The translations under genes were made by a program, and so were the position numbers. From Edwardsiella piscicida (lineage in GTDB: Bacteria; Pseudomonadota; Gammaproteobacteria; Enterobacterales; Enterobacteriaceae): 64,000 nucleotides of DNA. Shown in pieces: positions 1 to 8,548 of the stretch; position 1 is the first letter of the stretch, and every line of letters starts with the position of its first letter. The notes beneath the pieces are model-generated. The model was not told the DNA's origin, searched no databases, and saw nothing but the letters and a program-made list of their open reading frames with translations. The stretch is from assembly GCF_001896205.1 (NCBI RefSeq), contig NZ_MPNU01000001.1, positions 363,050 to 427,049 of the forward strand, in the 5' to 3' direction.

Positions 1-1
1 T

Positions 2-748
2 ATCCCCGGCGAGCGCTGGCACGCCTTTGAGGGCTATGCCGAGCACCAGTACTTTGTCGATCCGTGCAAGCTGATGCTGACCACCCCGGGCATCGACGCC
101 AAGAGCGGCGAGTACCAGTCCTTTGGGGTGCCGGCGACCATTCTGGCCAACTTCCTGCGCGAAAACGGCATCGTGCCGGAGAAATGCGACCTGAACTCGA
201 TCCTGTTCCTGCTGACCCCGGCGGAGGACATGGCCAAGATGCAGCACCTGGTGGCCCAGATCGCCCGCTTCGAGCGGCTGCTGGAGCAGGACGCCCCGCT
301 GGCCGAGGTGCTGCCCTCCATCTACCGCGCCAACGAGGCGCGCTACCGCGGCTACACCCTGCGCCAGCTGTGTCAGGAGATGCACGACCTGTACGTCAGC
401 CACGACGTGAAGCAGCTGCAGAAGGAGATGTTCCGCAAGGCGCACTTCCCGCGGGTGGTGATGAACCCGCAGCAGGCCAACATTGAGTTCGTGCGCGGCA
501 ACGTCGAGCTGGTCTCCCTGGCGCGGGCCGAAGGGCGCATCGCGGCGGAGGGGGCGCTGCCGTACCCGCCGGGGGTGCTGTGCGTGGTGCCGGGAGAGAT
601 CTGGGGCGGCTCGGTGCAGCGCTACTTCCTGGCGCTGGAAGAGGGCATCAACCGGCTACCGGGCTTCGCGCCGGAGCTGCAGGGGGTCTACATCCAGCAG
701 GATGAGGATGGCCGCAAGCGCGCCTATGGCTACGTGATCAAGCAGTAA
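2..748 (+). CDS. speF: Inducible ornithine decarboxylase, 3' part (5' end outside window)
   Basis: PLP-dependent decarboxylase that converts ornithine to putrescine and CO2, consuming a cytoplasmic proton. Only the last 248 residues are present; the reading frame is open to the left edge, so the PLP-binding domain is missing from view. The visible part is the C-terminal domain of the Orn/Lys/Arg decarboxylase family, with the ALPYPPGVLCVVPGE motif and a C-terminal end (PGFAPELQGVY...YVIK) typical of SpeC/SpeF rather than CadA or AdiA. The choice of SpeF over the biosynthetic SpeC rests mainly on potE following 88 bp downstream, the standard inducible speF-potE operon of acid, anaerobic conditions. 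Confidence 0.9.
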   Translation: MPGERWHAFEGYAEHQYFVDPCKLMLTTPGIDAKSGEYQSFGVPATILANFLRENGIVPEKCDLNSILFLLTPAEDMAKMQHLVAQIARFERLLEQDAPLAEVLPSIYRANEARYRGYTLRQLCQEMHDLYVSHDVKQLQKEMFRKAHFPRVVMNPQQANIEFVRGNVELVSLARAEGRIAAEGALPYPPGVLCVVPGEIWGGSVQRYFLALEEGINRLPGFAPELQGVYIQQDEDGRKRAYGYVIKQ

Positions 749-795
749 GCGGAACGCGATGAACTGGGCAAAGTGGTTTTTCCGCTAATAAGCAT

Positions 796-818
796 CGCGG
801 GGGGCTTGGCTCCCCGCG
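796..818 (+). other. Intercistronic hairpin between speF and potE
   Basis: A 7-bp GC stem (CGCGGGG at 796-802, CCCCGCG at 812-818) with a 9-base loop lies between the two operon genes. No T-run follows and the potE ribosome-binding site (GAGAGG) starts a few bases later. It looks like an mRNA-processing or partial-attenuation hairpin rather than an operon terminator; that function is inference. Confidence 0.4.
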
Positions 819-836
819 TACAGAGAGGGACGGATT

Positions 837-2156
837 ATGAGTACTTCAGGCAAGAATAAAATGGGCGTGGTGCAGCTCACCATACTGACGGCGGTGAACA
901 TGATGGGCTCCGGCATCATCATGCTGCCGACCAAGCTGGCGGAGGTCGGCACCATCTCCATCGTCTCGTGGCTGGTGACCGCCGTGGGCTCGATGGCGCT
1001 GGCCTACGCCTTCGCCAAGTGCGGAATGTATAGCCGCAAGTCCGGCGGGATGGGCGGCTACGCCGAGTATGCCTTCGGCAAGTCCGGCAACTTTATGGCT
1101 AACTATACCTACGGTGTGTCGCTGCTGATCGCCAACGTGGCTATCGCCATCTCCGCCGTCGGCTACGGCACGGAGCTTATCGGCGCCTCGCTGAGCCCGA
1201 TGGGGATCTGTCTGGCGACCATCGGGGTACTGTGGCTGTGTACCGCCGCCAACTTCGGCGGGGCGCGCATTACCGGGCGTATCAGCAGCGTGACGGTCTG
1301 GGGGGTGATCATCCCGGTGGTCGGTATCTCGGTGATCGGCTGGTTCTGGTTCAGCCCCACGCTGTACGTCGACTCCTGGAACCCGCATCACCTGCCGACC
1401 TTTGAGGCCATCGGCTCCTCTATCGCCATGACTCTGTGGGCGTTTCTGGGGCTGGAGTCCGCCTGTGCCAATACCGACGTGGTAGAGAATCCGGAGCGCA
1501 ACGTTCCGATCGCCGTACTCGGCGGCACCCTGGGCGCGGCGGTGATCTACATTGTCTCTACCAACGTGATCGCCGGTATCGTACCGAATATGGATCTGGC
1601 CAACTCGACCGCGCCGTTCGGCATGGCGTTTGCCCAGATGTTTGATCCGACGGTGGGTAAGATCATTATGGCGCTGATGGTGATGTCCTGCTGCGGCTCC
1701 CTGCTGGGCTGGCAGTTCACCATCGCGCAGGTGTTTAAATCCTCCGCCGATGAGGGCTATTTCCCGGCGATTTTCCGCAGGGTCACCCAGTCCGGTGCAC
1801 CGGTGAAAGGGATGTTGGCCATCGTCGCGATCCAGAGCGTGCTGTCGCTGATGACCATCAGCCCGTCGCTCAATGCGCAGTTTAACGTGCTGGTTAACCT
1901 GGCGGTGGTCACCAACCTGATCCCTTACATCCTCTCCATGGCGGCGGTGCTGATCATCCAGCGCGTCGCGGGGATCGATCCGGCCAAGGCGCGTCTGCCC
2001 AATATCCTGGCCTTTGTCGGCGCGATGTACAGCTTCTATGCGCTCTACTCCTCCGGTGAACAGGCGATGATGTGGGGGGCGATCGCCACCTTCCTCGGCT
2101 GGACGCTGTACGGTTTTGTCTCCCCGCGCTTTGAGATGCGTGACAGGCAGGTCTGA
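837..2156 (+). CDS. potE: Putrescine/ornithine antiporter PotE
   Basis: Inner-membrane APC-family transporter that exchanges external ornithine for internal putrescine, completing the proton-consuming cycle started by SpeF. The 439 residues equal the E. coli length, and the sequence is nearly collinear with E. coli PotE, including the start MGVVQLTILTAVNMMGSGI and the family signature WAFLGLESA. About 12 hydrophobic segments are visible. The ATG at 837 follows a GAGAGG ribosome-binding site. It is co-directional with speF, 88 bp upstream, and ends at a rho-independent terminator. It is one of two decarboxylation antiporters in the window; the other is CadB. Confidence 0.97.
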   Translation: MSTSGKNKMGVVQLTILTAVNMMGSGIIMLPTKLAEVGTISIVSWLVTAVGSMALAYAFAKCGMYSRKSGGMGGYAEYAFGKSGNFMANYTYGVSLLIANVAIAISAVGYGTELIGASLSPMGICLATIGVLWLCTAANFGGARITGRISSVTVWGVIIPVVGISVIGWFWFSPTLYVDSWNPHHLPTFEAIGSSIAMTLWAFLGLESACANTDVVENPERNVPIAVLGGTLGAAVIYIVSTNVIAGIVPNMDLANSTAPFGMAFAQMFDPTVGKIIMALMVMSCCGSLLGWQFTIAQVFKSSADEGYFPAIFRRVTQSGAPVKGMLAIVAIQSVLSLMTISPSLNAQFNVLVNLAVVTNLIPYILSMAAVLIIQRVAGIDPAKARLPNILAFVGAMYSFYALYSSGEQAMMWGAIATFLGWTLYGFVSPRFEMRDRQV

Positions 2157-2189
2157 GCCGCGGCGTACGCGCCGTGAGATTGTCCTTTC

Positions 2190-2225
2190 CGACCGGCGTT
2201 GCGCGCTGCGCGCGCCGGTTTTTTC
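2190..2225 (+). terminator. Rho-independent terminator after potE
   Basis: ACCGGCG (2192-2198) pairs with CGCCGGT (2213-2219) and a run of Ts follows. It closes the speF-potE operon 35 bp after the potE stop and lies just ahead of nikR. Confidence 0.8.
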
Positions 2226-2277
2226 GCGCACGGATCTTTGTCATACTGCGGCATCAAACTGTGATAGGAGCCGAATG

Positions 2278-2721
2278 ATGCAACGCGTAACCCTTTCTCT
2301 CGATGACGATCTGATGGCGGAAATCGATGCCATCATGAAAGCGCGCAACTACCAGAACCGCTCCGAGGCCATCCGCGATCTGGCGCGGGCCGGGCTACAG
2401 AGCATGACGGAGGCACCGTCACAGAGCAGTCACTGCGTGGCGGCGCTGTTCTATGTTTACGATCATGAATCGCGCGAACTCTCCAAGCGCCTGACGCGCA
2501 CCTTCCACGATCATCACGATCTTTCGCTGGCCAGCCTGCATGTGCATCTGGATCACGGCCGCTGCCTGGAGGTTTCGCTGCTGAAGGGGGCGGGGGGCGA
2601 GGTGACGCGCTTTGCCGAGCAGGTGATCGCCGAACGCGGGGTGCGTCACGGTAAGCTGGTGGTGGTGCCGGGGGACGACGGGGAGGCGCATGCACATCCC
2701 CATCCCCACGCGCATGACTGA
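2278..2721 (+). CDS. nikR: Nickel-responsive transcriptional regulator NikR
   Basis: Ribbon-helix-helix repressor that, with Ni(II), shuts off the nikABCDE nickel importer. The N-terminus (MQRVTLSLDDDLMAEID...NRSEAIRDL) is the ribbon-helix-helix DNA-binding domain. The C-terminal ACT-like metal domain keeps the nickel ligand set: His of HDHHD, the HVH pair, and Cys of GRCLEV. The start is ambiguous between tandem ATGs at 2275 and 2278; 2278 is preferred because it gives 7 nt after AGGAG and matches the E. coli start MQRV. The protein ends in a His-rich tail (HAHPHPHAHD) that E. coli NikR lacks. No nikABCDE genes are nearby, so it is an orphan regulator here. Confidence 0.93.
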   Translation: MQRVTLSLDDDLMAEIDAIMKARNYQNRSEAIRDLARAGLQSMTEAPSQSSHCVAALFYVYDHESRELSKRLTRTFHDHHDLSLASLHVHLDHGRCLEVSLLKGAGGEVTRFAEQVIAERGVRHGKLVVVPGDDGEAHAHPHPHAHD

Positions 2722-2736
2722 GGCGCCGCCGCGCCC

Positions 2737-3816
2737 TTAGCGGATGCGGCGGTAGTTTTTCTGGGTGCTGTTGACCTTATACAGATAGCGGCGCGACTCG
2801 GCGGAGGGGTGACGCTGGGTCAGCGCCTCATACACATCGCCGGGCGACATCTGGTTGATGATGCTGACCGCCTGCCCTTTATCGCTGGAGAAGACGCGCA
2901 GCACGCTGCCGGCGCCGCCGTTGTAGGCGGTGATCACCGCGTAGCGGCGTGAGGTGGCGTTCTGGATCCCCCCCAGGTAGGTGTTCTGCAGGATAGCCAG
3001 GTAGGCGGTGCCGGTATCGATGTTTTTCTCTGGGTCAAACAGATAGCTGCGGCTAGGGGTGCCCCACTTACCTTTGGAGACGAACACGTCCTTACCGGCG
3101 GTGTGCTGCATCACCTGCATTAGCCCCAGCGCGTCGGAGCGGCTGACGGCGTAAGGGTTAAAGCTGGACTCCGTCTGCATGATAGCCAGGATCAGCGACT
3201 CGTCGACGCCATAGCGCTCCGAGGCGCGCCGCACCATCCCCAGATATTTGTGCGCCCGCTTATCCAGATGGTTGGGCACCAGCTGAATGGTGACGGAGTA
3301 GATGACATGCAGCCCAGAGGTGCGCTTCATCAGCTTGTTTTGCAGCAGATAGCTGGCGAAGCTATTGGCGCGTCCAGACCAGCGGATCGGCTGGCCGGTG
3401 TTGTCCAGCACCTGGCCGTAGAGGAAGGGCTCTCGGCTGGGCTTGATGTCGTTGGCATCGGAGTAGAGATCGATCGAGCCGGGGTCGTCGCCCATCAGCA
3501 GGGTGGTGACGATGGCCTGACGCAGGCTTTCCGCCGGGTCAAGGGTGGCGATGGTCTCGATGGTGATCTGCCCGGTCTCAAAGTTGATATGGCTACGGGT
3601 CAGATAGCGATCGCTGTATTTTACATAGTCCTTGGGCCCGGCGATCAGAACCTCGTTAATCCCCCAGATATTCTCAATATTGTGGGCAAACTGCCCCATG
3701 AGAATATCGAACCCGTTGGTATCTTTTATATATTCTTCACCGTTGCTATCGGGCTTCTTGCCGGAGCAGGAGATCAACAACGGGGCGATTAACGCCAGCG
3801 CAAGGACTTTCTTCAT
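2737..3816 (-). CDS. mltC: Membrane-bound lytic murein transglycosylase C
   Basis: Outer-membrane lipoprotein that cleaves the MurNAc-GlcNAc bond of peptidoglycan to make 1,6-anhydro muropeptides. The chosen start gives [10 protein letters not shown], as in E. coli MltC, and a lipobox ending at Cys17 (LLISC). The C-terminal half is a lysozyme-like SLT domain with the catalytic Glu in MQTESSFNP and the motifs ALGLMQV and [10 protein letters not shown] longer in-frame start at 3828 is possible but would move the lipoprotein signal inwards. It follows yggX by 47 bp in the mutY-yggX-mltC order seen in E. coli, and its stop lies 15 bp from the convergent nikR stop. Confidence 0.96.
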   Translation of the reverse strand: MKKVLALALIAPLLISCSGKKPDSNGEEYIKDTNGFDILMGQFAHNIENIWGINEVLIAGPKDYVKYSDRYLTRSHINFETGQITIETIATLDPAESLRQAIVTTLLMGDDPGSIDLYSDANDIKPSREPFLYGQVLDNTGQPIRWSGRANSFASYLLQNKLMKRTSGLHVIYSVTIQLVPNHLDKRAHKYLGMVRRASERYGVDESLILAIMQTESSFNPYAVSRSDALGLMQVMQHTAGKDVFVSKGKWGTPSRSYLFDPEKNIDTGTAYLAILQNTYLGGIQNATSRRYAVITAYNGGAGSVLRVFSSDKGQAVSIINQMSPGDVYEALTQRHPSAESRRYLYKVNSTQKNYRRIR

Positions 3817-3863
3817 TGTAACAGCCATATCTGAATGACATCAGGGCGCGGCTGCGCCCGCTT

Positions 3864-4136
3864 TTACTGACTCGGCGGCGTATAGCCTTCGATGTGGACG
3901 TCGTGGCCTTCGAACAGAAACTTCTCCATCTCCTGGGCCAGCAGGCTACGGTCATCCGGGTTCATCATATTCAGTTTCTTTTCGTTGATCAGCATGGTTT
4001 GCTTGGCCATCCACTGACCCCAGGCCTCTTTAGAGATGTGGTCATAGATGCGCTTGCCCAGATCGCCGGGGTAGCTTTGAAAGTCCAGCCCCTCGGCCTC
4101 ACGGTTTAGGAACGTACAAAACACGGTTCTGCTCAT
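3864..4136 (-). CDS. yggX: Fe(2+)-trafficking / oxidative protection protein YggX
   Basis: Small cytoplasmic protein of the YggX family (90 residues), linked in enteric bacteria to labile iron handling and protection of Fe-S clusters from superoxide. The N-terminus [10 protein letters not shown] carries the conserved Cys7, and the block [14 protein letters not shown] is family-typical. Its ATG lies 2 bp after the mutY stop (TAAGCATG), so the two are probably translationally coupled. Pairing with MutY, an Fe-S enzyme that repairs oxidised guanine mispairs, fits a shared oxidative-stress role. Confidence 0.96.
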   Translation of the reverse strand: MSRTVFCTFLNREAEGLDFQSYPGDLGKRIYDHISKEAWGQWMAKQTMLINEKKLNMMNPDDRSLLAQEMEKFLFEGHDVHIEGYTPPSQ

Positions 4137-4138
4137 GC

Positions 4139-5227
4139 TTACTCCTTCTCTGTCGCATCGCCGGCCGTCGCGCTGGCCGGCGGCTGCTTGCGCAGCTGCT
4201 GTAAAAGACGCTCGGTTGGCGCCGCCAGCCCTACGGAGGGCGGCTGCGCTAAGTTATACCAGAGTCCGTCACCTTCATCCATGCAGGCCGACGCCGTCGT
4301 GTAGGCTGACCATACCGGGATGATATCCAAATGAAAATGGCTAAACGTGTGGCGGAACGCCGTCAGGGTTTGGGCCGCGTCGGGATCCTGCCCCAGGCGG
4401 TACAGCTGAGCGCGCAGCGCCGCCTCGCTGTCATACTGGGGAAAGCAGAACAGACCGCCCCACAGGCCGCTGGCGGGTCGCTGCTGTAGCCAAACCGTCT
4501 CACCGTGCTGCAGCAGCAGCAGGTAGGCCTGGCGCTCGGGCAATGTCTGCTTAGGTTTCTTGCCCGGGAAGTCAGCCCAGCGGCCGTCGGCATAGGCGAG
4601 GCAGCCCGCGTTGAGCGGACACAGCTCGCACTTGGGGCGGCTGCGGGTGCACACCAGCGCGCCGAGATCCATCATCGCCTGGTTAAACTGGCTGACGCCG
4701 TCGGCCGGGGTAACCTCGCCGCTCAGCTGCCACAGACGCGTTTCGACCTCTTTACGCCCCGGCCAGCCGGGGATGGCGTAGCAGCGGGCCAATACCCGTT
4801 TGACGTTGCCGTCCAGGATCGGGTGATGCTGCCCCAGCGACAGCGAGAGAATGGCGCCGGCCGTCGAACGACCAATCCCCGGCAGCGCCGCAACCTGCTC
4901 AAAGTCTTGCGGAAACTCGCCGTGATGCTGCGAGACGATGAGCTGGGCAGCCTTATGCAGGTTACGCGCCCGGGCGTAGTAGCCCAGTCCGGTCCACCGG
5001 TGCAGCACTTCATCCAGGGGCGCCGCCGCCAGCGCCTGCACATCGGGAAAGCGTTGGGTAAAACGCTGGAAATAGGGCAGCACCGTGGCGACCTGGGTCT
5101 GCTGCAGCATCACCTCGGAGAGCCATACCCGATAGGGGGTCTTGGGGTGTTGCCACGGCAGCGTTTTGCGCCCGAAGCGCGCGTACCAGGCCAGCACGGC
5201 GTGGGCGAACTGTTGCGCCTGCATCAT
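4139..5227 (-). CDS. mutY: Adenine DNA glycosylase MutY
   Basis: Base-excision repair enzyme that removes adenine mispaired with 8-oxoguanine. The N-terminal domain shows the helix-hairpin-helix [12 protein letters not shown] followed by the catalytic Asp in [14 protein letters not shown]. The iron-sulfur loop is intact as C-x6-C-x2-C-x5-C ([17 protein letters not shown]). The C-terminal Nudix-like domain recognises 8-oxoG. Length is 362 residues against about 350 in E. coli, the excess being a C-terminal tail. Two tandem ATGs (5227 and 5224) could start it; the second matches E. coli MQA. It is first in mutY-yggX-mltC. Confidence 0.97.
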   Translation of the reverse strand: MMQAQQFAHAVLAWYARFGRKTLPWQHPKTPYRVWLSEVMLQQTQVATVLPYFQRFTQRFPDVQALAAAPLDEVLHRWTGLGYYARARNLHKAAQLIVSQHHGEFPQDFEQVAALPGIGRSTAGAILSLSLGQHHPILDGNVKRVLARCYAIPGWPGRKEVETRLWQLSGEVTPADGVSQFNQAMMDLGALVCTRSRPKCELCPLNAGCLAYADGRWADFPGKKPKQTLPERQAYLLLLQHGETVWLQQRPASGLWGGLFCFPQYDSEAALRAQLYRLGQDPDAAQTLTAFRHTFSHFHLDIIPVWSAYTTASACMDEGDGLWYNLAQPPSVGLAAPTERLLQQLRKQPPASATAGDATEKE

Positions 5228-5450
5228 AAGCCAGTCATATCCTCAGTGTGGAGCGCCGAAAACGGGACAGGATTGCAGCACAGCCTGTCCGGCCTGTAAA
5301 CCGGATCTTGCCCGTGTTACGCGCTGGCGGCACGGAGAGGGCGCTACGGCGCGCGGGTTTCCACGCTCAGCGGGGGCAGCGCGGCACAAAATGTGGGGGC
5401 GACGGCATGGATTTTCCCCGCTGCGTTAGCGTTGCTGGTAAAATCAGCGC

Positions 5451-5478
5451 TTGTGTAAACGGGGTAACTTTGCATAAT
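5451..5478 (+). promoter_or_regulatory. Possible promoter for trmB-yggL
   Basis: TTGTGT (5451-5456), a 16-bp spacer and CATAAT (5473-5478) make a plausible sigma70 promoter 38 bp before the trmB start, in the divergent mutY/trmB gap. The -35 match is poor, so this is tentative. The rest of the 289-bp gap holds no gene that I can support. Confidence 0.35.
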
Positions 5479-5516
5479 GCCCTGACCTTGATTATCCAGA
5501 CAGATGAAAACGCGAC

Positions 5517-6233
5517 ATGAATGATGTGATCACAGCGGAATTTGATGAAAACGGCCGGGCTATTCGCCGTATTCGCAGCTTTGTACGCCGTCAGGGGCGC
5601 CTGACCAAAGGGCAGCAGCTGGCGCTGGAGCAGCACTGGCCGCTGATGGGTGTCGAGTTTACGCCCGAGGCGCTGGATCTGCCGGCGCTGTTTGGTCGCC
5701 AGGCGCCGGTAGTGCTGGAGATCGGCTTCGGCATGGGGGCCTCGCTGGTCGCCATGGCGCAGCAGCACCCGGAGCGTGATTTCCTGGGGATCGAAGTGCA
5801 CTCGCCGGGCGTCGGCGCCTGCCTCTCCTCTGCCCATGAGGCCGGAGTAAACAACCTGCGCGTGATGTGTCACGACGCGGTAGAGGTGTTGGAGCGAATG
5901 ATCCCGGACGCGTCGCTGGATATGGTGCAGCTGTTTTTCCCCGATCCCTGGCATAAGGCGCGTCACCATAAGCGCCGTATCGTGCAGCCGGCGTTTGCCG
6001 AGCGGATCCGCGGTAAGCTGAAGATCGGCGGCGTCTTCCATATGGCGACCGACTGGGAAAACTACGCCGAGCATATGCTGGAAGTAATGAATCATGCGCC
6101 GGGCTACAGAAATCTGTCCGACGATAATACCTATGTCCCGCGTCCTGACTCGCGTCCGGTCACCAAGTTTGAGCTGCGCGGTCAGCGTCTGGGGCATGGC
6201 AACTGGGACCTGATGTTTGAGAGGGTAGAGTAA
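5517..6233 (+). CDS. trmB: tRNA (guanine-N7-)-methyltransferase
   Basis: SAM-dependent enzyme that methylates G46 of tRNA to m7G. The 238 residues match E. coli TrmB almost throughout. Visible motifs are the SAM-binding loop [11 protein letters not shown], the tRNA-binding and catalytic block [16 protein letters not shown], and the C-terminal [17 protein letters not shown]. The ATG at 5517 gives [15 protein letters not shown], matching the start of the family. The stop TAA overlaps the yggL start by one base (TAATG), which indicates coupled translation. Confidence 0.97.
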   Translation: MNDVITAEFDENGRAIRRIRSFVRRQGRLTKGQQLALEQHWPLMGVEFTPEALDLPALFGRQAPVVLEIGFGMGASLVAMAQQHPERDFLGIEVHSPGVGACLSSAHEAGVNNLRVMCHDAVEVLERMIPDASLDMVQLFFPDPWHKARHHKRRIVQPAFAERIRGKLKIGGVFHMATDWENYAEHMLEVMNHAPGYRNLSDDNTYVPRPDSRPVTKFELRGQRLGHGNWDLMFERVE

Positions 6234-6559
6234 TGGCGAAAAATCGTAGTCGTCGTCTGCGCAAAAAGCTGCATATTGACGAGTTTCAGGAAGTGGGCTT
6301 CAGCGCCAGCTGGCGTTTTGCCGATGGTACGCCGGTAGAGACGGTGGATACGCTGCTCGATCGTCTGATCGATGAAGTGATCGAGCCGAATGGCCTGGCG
6401 TTTGACGGCAGCGGCTACCTGCGCTGGGAAGGGCTGATCTGCCTGCAGCAGATTGGCCGCTGCACCGATGAGCAGCGTCAGCTGGTGAAAGGTTGGCTGG
6501 AAAGCCAGGGTATGCTGGACGTTGTGGTCAGCGACCTGTTTGATGTGTGGTGGGAGTAA
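6233..6559 (+). CDS. yggL: DUF469 family protein YggL
   Basis: Cytoplasmic DUF469 protein of 108 residues. E. coli YggL has been linked to the 50S ribosomal subunit, but its role is not well defined. The basic N-terminus ([15 protein letters not shown]) and the acidic remainder are family-typical. It overlaps the trmB stop by one base and forms a two-gene unit with it, as in E. coli. A strong hairpin follows 12 bp after the stop. Confidence 0.93.
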   Translation: MAKNRSRRLRKKLHIDEFQEVGFSASWRFADGTPVETVDTLLDRLIDEVIEPNGLAFDGSGYLRWEGLICLQQIGRCTDEQRQLVKGWLESQGMLDVVVSDLFDVWWE

Positions 6560-6571
6560 CCCCCGCCTTTG

Positions 6572-6592
6572 GCGCCGCCGCACCGGCGGCGC
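6572..6592 (+). terminator. Strong hairpin after yggL
   Basis: GCGCCGCCG (6572-6580) and CGGCGGCGC (6584-6592) form a perfect 9-bp stem with a CAC loop. The tail (TGTTCTCC) is only weakly T-rich, so termination is likely but not certain. Confidence 0.5.
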
Positions 6593-6757
6593 TGTTCTCC
6601 CTCCGCTGTTCCGTACTCCCTCATTGTCTCTCCTGCGTCTGGCTCTCTGCGTCGGGAGACGCCGCGTCGGGAAAATAGGGGACCTCAGCCGGACGGCGTT
6701 TGTCGTAACCCTAGCGTAATGGCGCCCCGGGCGTCGCGTGGAGTCAATGGCCTTGCC

Positions 6758-7684
6758 ATGCAAACTGAATTAAGCGATCAACTGTTAGACGAGATCTTGG
6801 ATCAGGTTCGTCCGCTGCTCGGGCAGGGGCGGGTCGCCAACTATATTCCGGCGCTGGCCGAGGTTGCGCCGGACAGGCTGGGTATCGCGGTCTGCACCGT
6901 CGACGGACGGATGTTCAGCGCCGGCGACGCCGGCGAACGCTTCTCCATCCAGTCGATCTCCAAGGTGCTAAGCCTGACGCTGGCGATGCATCGCTACAGC
7001 GAGGCCGAGATCTGGCAGCGGGTCGGCAAGGAGCCCTCGGGACAGCCGTTTAACTCGCTGGTGCAGCTGGAGCTGGAGCAGGGCAAGCCGCGTAACCCTT
7101 TTATTAACGCCGGCGCGCTGGTGGTGTGCGATATGCTGCAGTCGCGTCTGAGCGCGCCGCGTCAGCGCATGCTGGAGGTGGTGCGGGCGCTGAGCGGCAG
7201 CGCGGACATCTGCTATGATGCCCGGGTGGCGCGCTCCGAGTTTGAGCATTCGGATCGCAATGCGGCGATCGCCTATCTGATGAAGTCGTTTGGCAACTTC
7301 GATAACGACGTGATTACCGTCCTGCATAACTATTTCCACTACTGCGCTTTAAGAATGAACTGTATGGAACTGGCGCGCACTTTTGTTTATCTTGCCAATC
7401 GGGGGCGCGCGTTGGCGCTGGATGAGCCGGTGATCGGCGAGCGTCAGGCGCGCCAGATCAATGCGCTGATGGTGACCAGCGGCCTGTATGACGGCGCGGG
7501 CGAGTTCGCCTATCGCGTCGGGATGCCGGGGAAGTCCGGCGTCGGCGGCGGCGTGGTGGCCGTGGTGCCTCAGGAGATGATCATCGCCGTTTGGAGTCCG
7601 CAGCTGGATAGCTGCGGTAATTCACTGGCCGGAATTGCGGCGCTGGAGCTGTTGGCTCAGCGCATTGGCCGCTCAATATTTTAA
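6758..7684 (+). CDS. glsB: Glutaminase (GlsB/YneH type)
   Basis: Hydrolyses glutamine to glutamate and ammonia in the cytoplasm; the family is structurally related to serine beta-lactamases. The start at 6758 gives 308 residues, equal to E. coli GlsB, and the first family-conserved block begins soon after ([15 protein letters not shown]). The catalytic Ser-x-x-Lys is in [35 protein letters not shown] and [12 protein letters not shown] are further family blocks. The frame stays open for 63 codons upstream, but that part is GC-biased with no homology. No strong ribosome-binding site precedes the ATG. The ammonia released could also buffer acid. Confidence 0.94.
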   Translation: MQTELSDQLLDEILDQVRPLLGQGRVANYIPALAEVAPDRLGIAVCTVDGRMFSAGDAGERFSIQSISKVLSLTLAMHRYSEAEIWQRVGKEPSGQPFNSLVQLELEQGKPRNPFINAGALVVCDMLQSRLSAPRQRMLEVVRALSGSADICYDARVARSEFEHSDRNAAIAYLMKSFGNFDNDVITVLHNYFHYCALRMNCMELARTFVYLANRGRALALDEPVIGERQARQINALMVTSGLYDGAGEFAYRVGMPGKSGVGGGVVAVVPQEMIIAVWSPQLDSCGNSLAGIAALELLAQRIGRSIF

Positions 7685-7694
7685 CGAGGTCATG

Positions 7695-8423
7695 ATGGGT
7701 AAATGGGGATGTTCCCTGCTGTTGCTGCTGACTGCCGCACAGGCGCAGGCCGCCTGGCAATGCCAGGTTAAACCGCAGGACGATATCATTATCAGCGCGC
7801 AGCAGGTACAGATCGTCGGCGCCAGCGGCAATCTGCAGATATCCCGTGACGGCGCGGTGACGCGGGACGGTCATCCGCTGGCGCTGAGCGCCGACGTCCG
7901 CCGTCAGGCCGAGACGCTGCAGCGGGATCTGCGACGCGACGTGCCGTGGATCGACCAAGGGGTGCAGACGCGGCTGGATCGCGCGCGCGGCGCGCTCGAC
8001 AATATCATCGTCGAGCAGCTGGGCAGCGACAGCAACGTACGTCATCGTCTGAGTACGCTGGATACCCAGCTTAAGGCGCAGATGAACCGGGTGCTGGAGA
8101 AACGCAGCGACGGTTACGCTTTCCACCATCAGGCGATCGCTCAGGTCGAGAAAGAGGGCCAGACGCTGGTCAATCAGACGCTGGGCGGCGTGCTGCAGGA
8201 CAGCATCAACGAGATGGGGGCCAAAGGGCTGCTGAAAGCCGGTCAGTCAGAGAACCCGCTGCAGGCGGTGTTGGGCAACCTCGGCGGTCTGCAGCAGTCT
8301 ATCCGCACGGAGTGGGATAAGCAGGATAATGATTTACGCGCTTTCGGCCAGCAGGCCTGTGAGCGGGTGCAGGCGCTGGACACGCAGCGTAAGGCGCTGC
8401 TGAAGGCGCTGCCCGCCTCCTGA
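7695..8423 (+). CDS. yggN: YggN family (DUF2884) secreted protein
   Basis: Exported protein of unknown function, homologous to E. coli YggN across its length (for example DVPWIDQGVQTR, DAQLKAQMNR-like and LQDSINEMGAKG blocks). The start has a signal peptide, MGKWGCSLLLLLTAAQAQA, with likely cleavage before AWQCQV. Two adjacent ATGs occur (7692, 7695); 7695 has the better spacing from AACGAGG. It begins 10 bp after glsB and its ribosome-binding site overlaps the glsB stop, so the two genes are probably cotranscribed. A terminator follows. Confidence 0.9.
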   Translation: MGKWGCSLLLLLTAAQAQAAWQCQVKPQDDIIISAQQVQIVGASGNLQISRDGAVTRDGHPLALSADVRRQAETLQRDLRRDVPWIDQGVQTRLDRARGALDNIIVEQLGSDSNVRHRLSTLDTQLKAQMNRVLEKRSDGYAFHHQAIAQVEKEGQTLVNQTLGGVLQDSINEMGAKGLLKAGQSENPLQAVLGNLGGLQQSIRTEWDKQDNDLRAFGQQACERVQALDTQRKALLKALPAS

Positions 8424-8440
8424 GTGAGACATCCCGAGCA

Positions 8441-8474
8441 CACCCGGCCCGCCCGCGCGCGCCGGGTTTTTTTG
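8441..8474 (+). terminator. Rho-independent terminator after yggN
   Basis: ACCCGGC (8442-8448) pairs with GCCGGGT (8461-8467), followed by seven Ts. It lies 18 bp past the yggN stop. Confidence 0.85.
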
Positions 8475-8548
8475 TGCCACTTTTTGCCCTGTGCATGGCG
8501 AGCTTTGCTGTTTTAATGTCATCGACGCTGGTTATGGAGGGTAACGAT

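Noticed and set aside
846..2231. 461-residue reading frame on the minus strand
   Set aside because: It is the antisense shadow of potE; its composition is His/Arg/Asp-rich from complementary codons and it has no homology.
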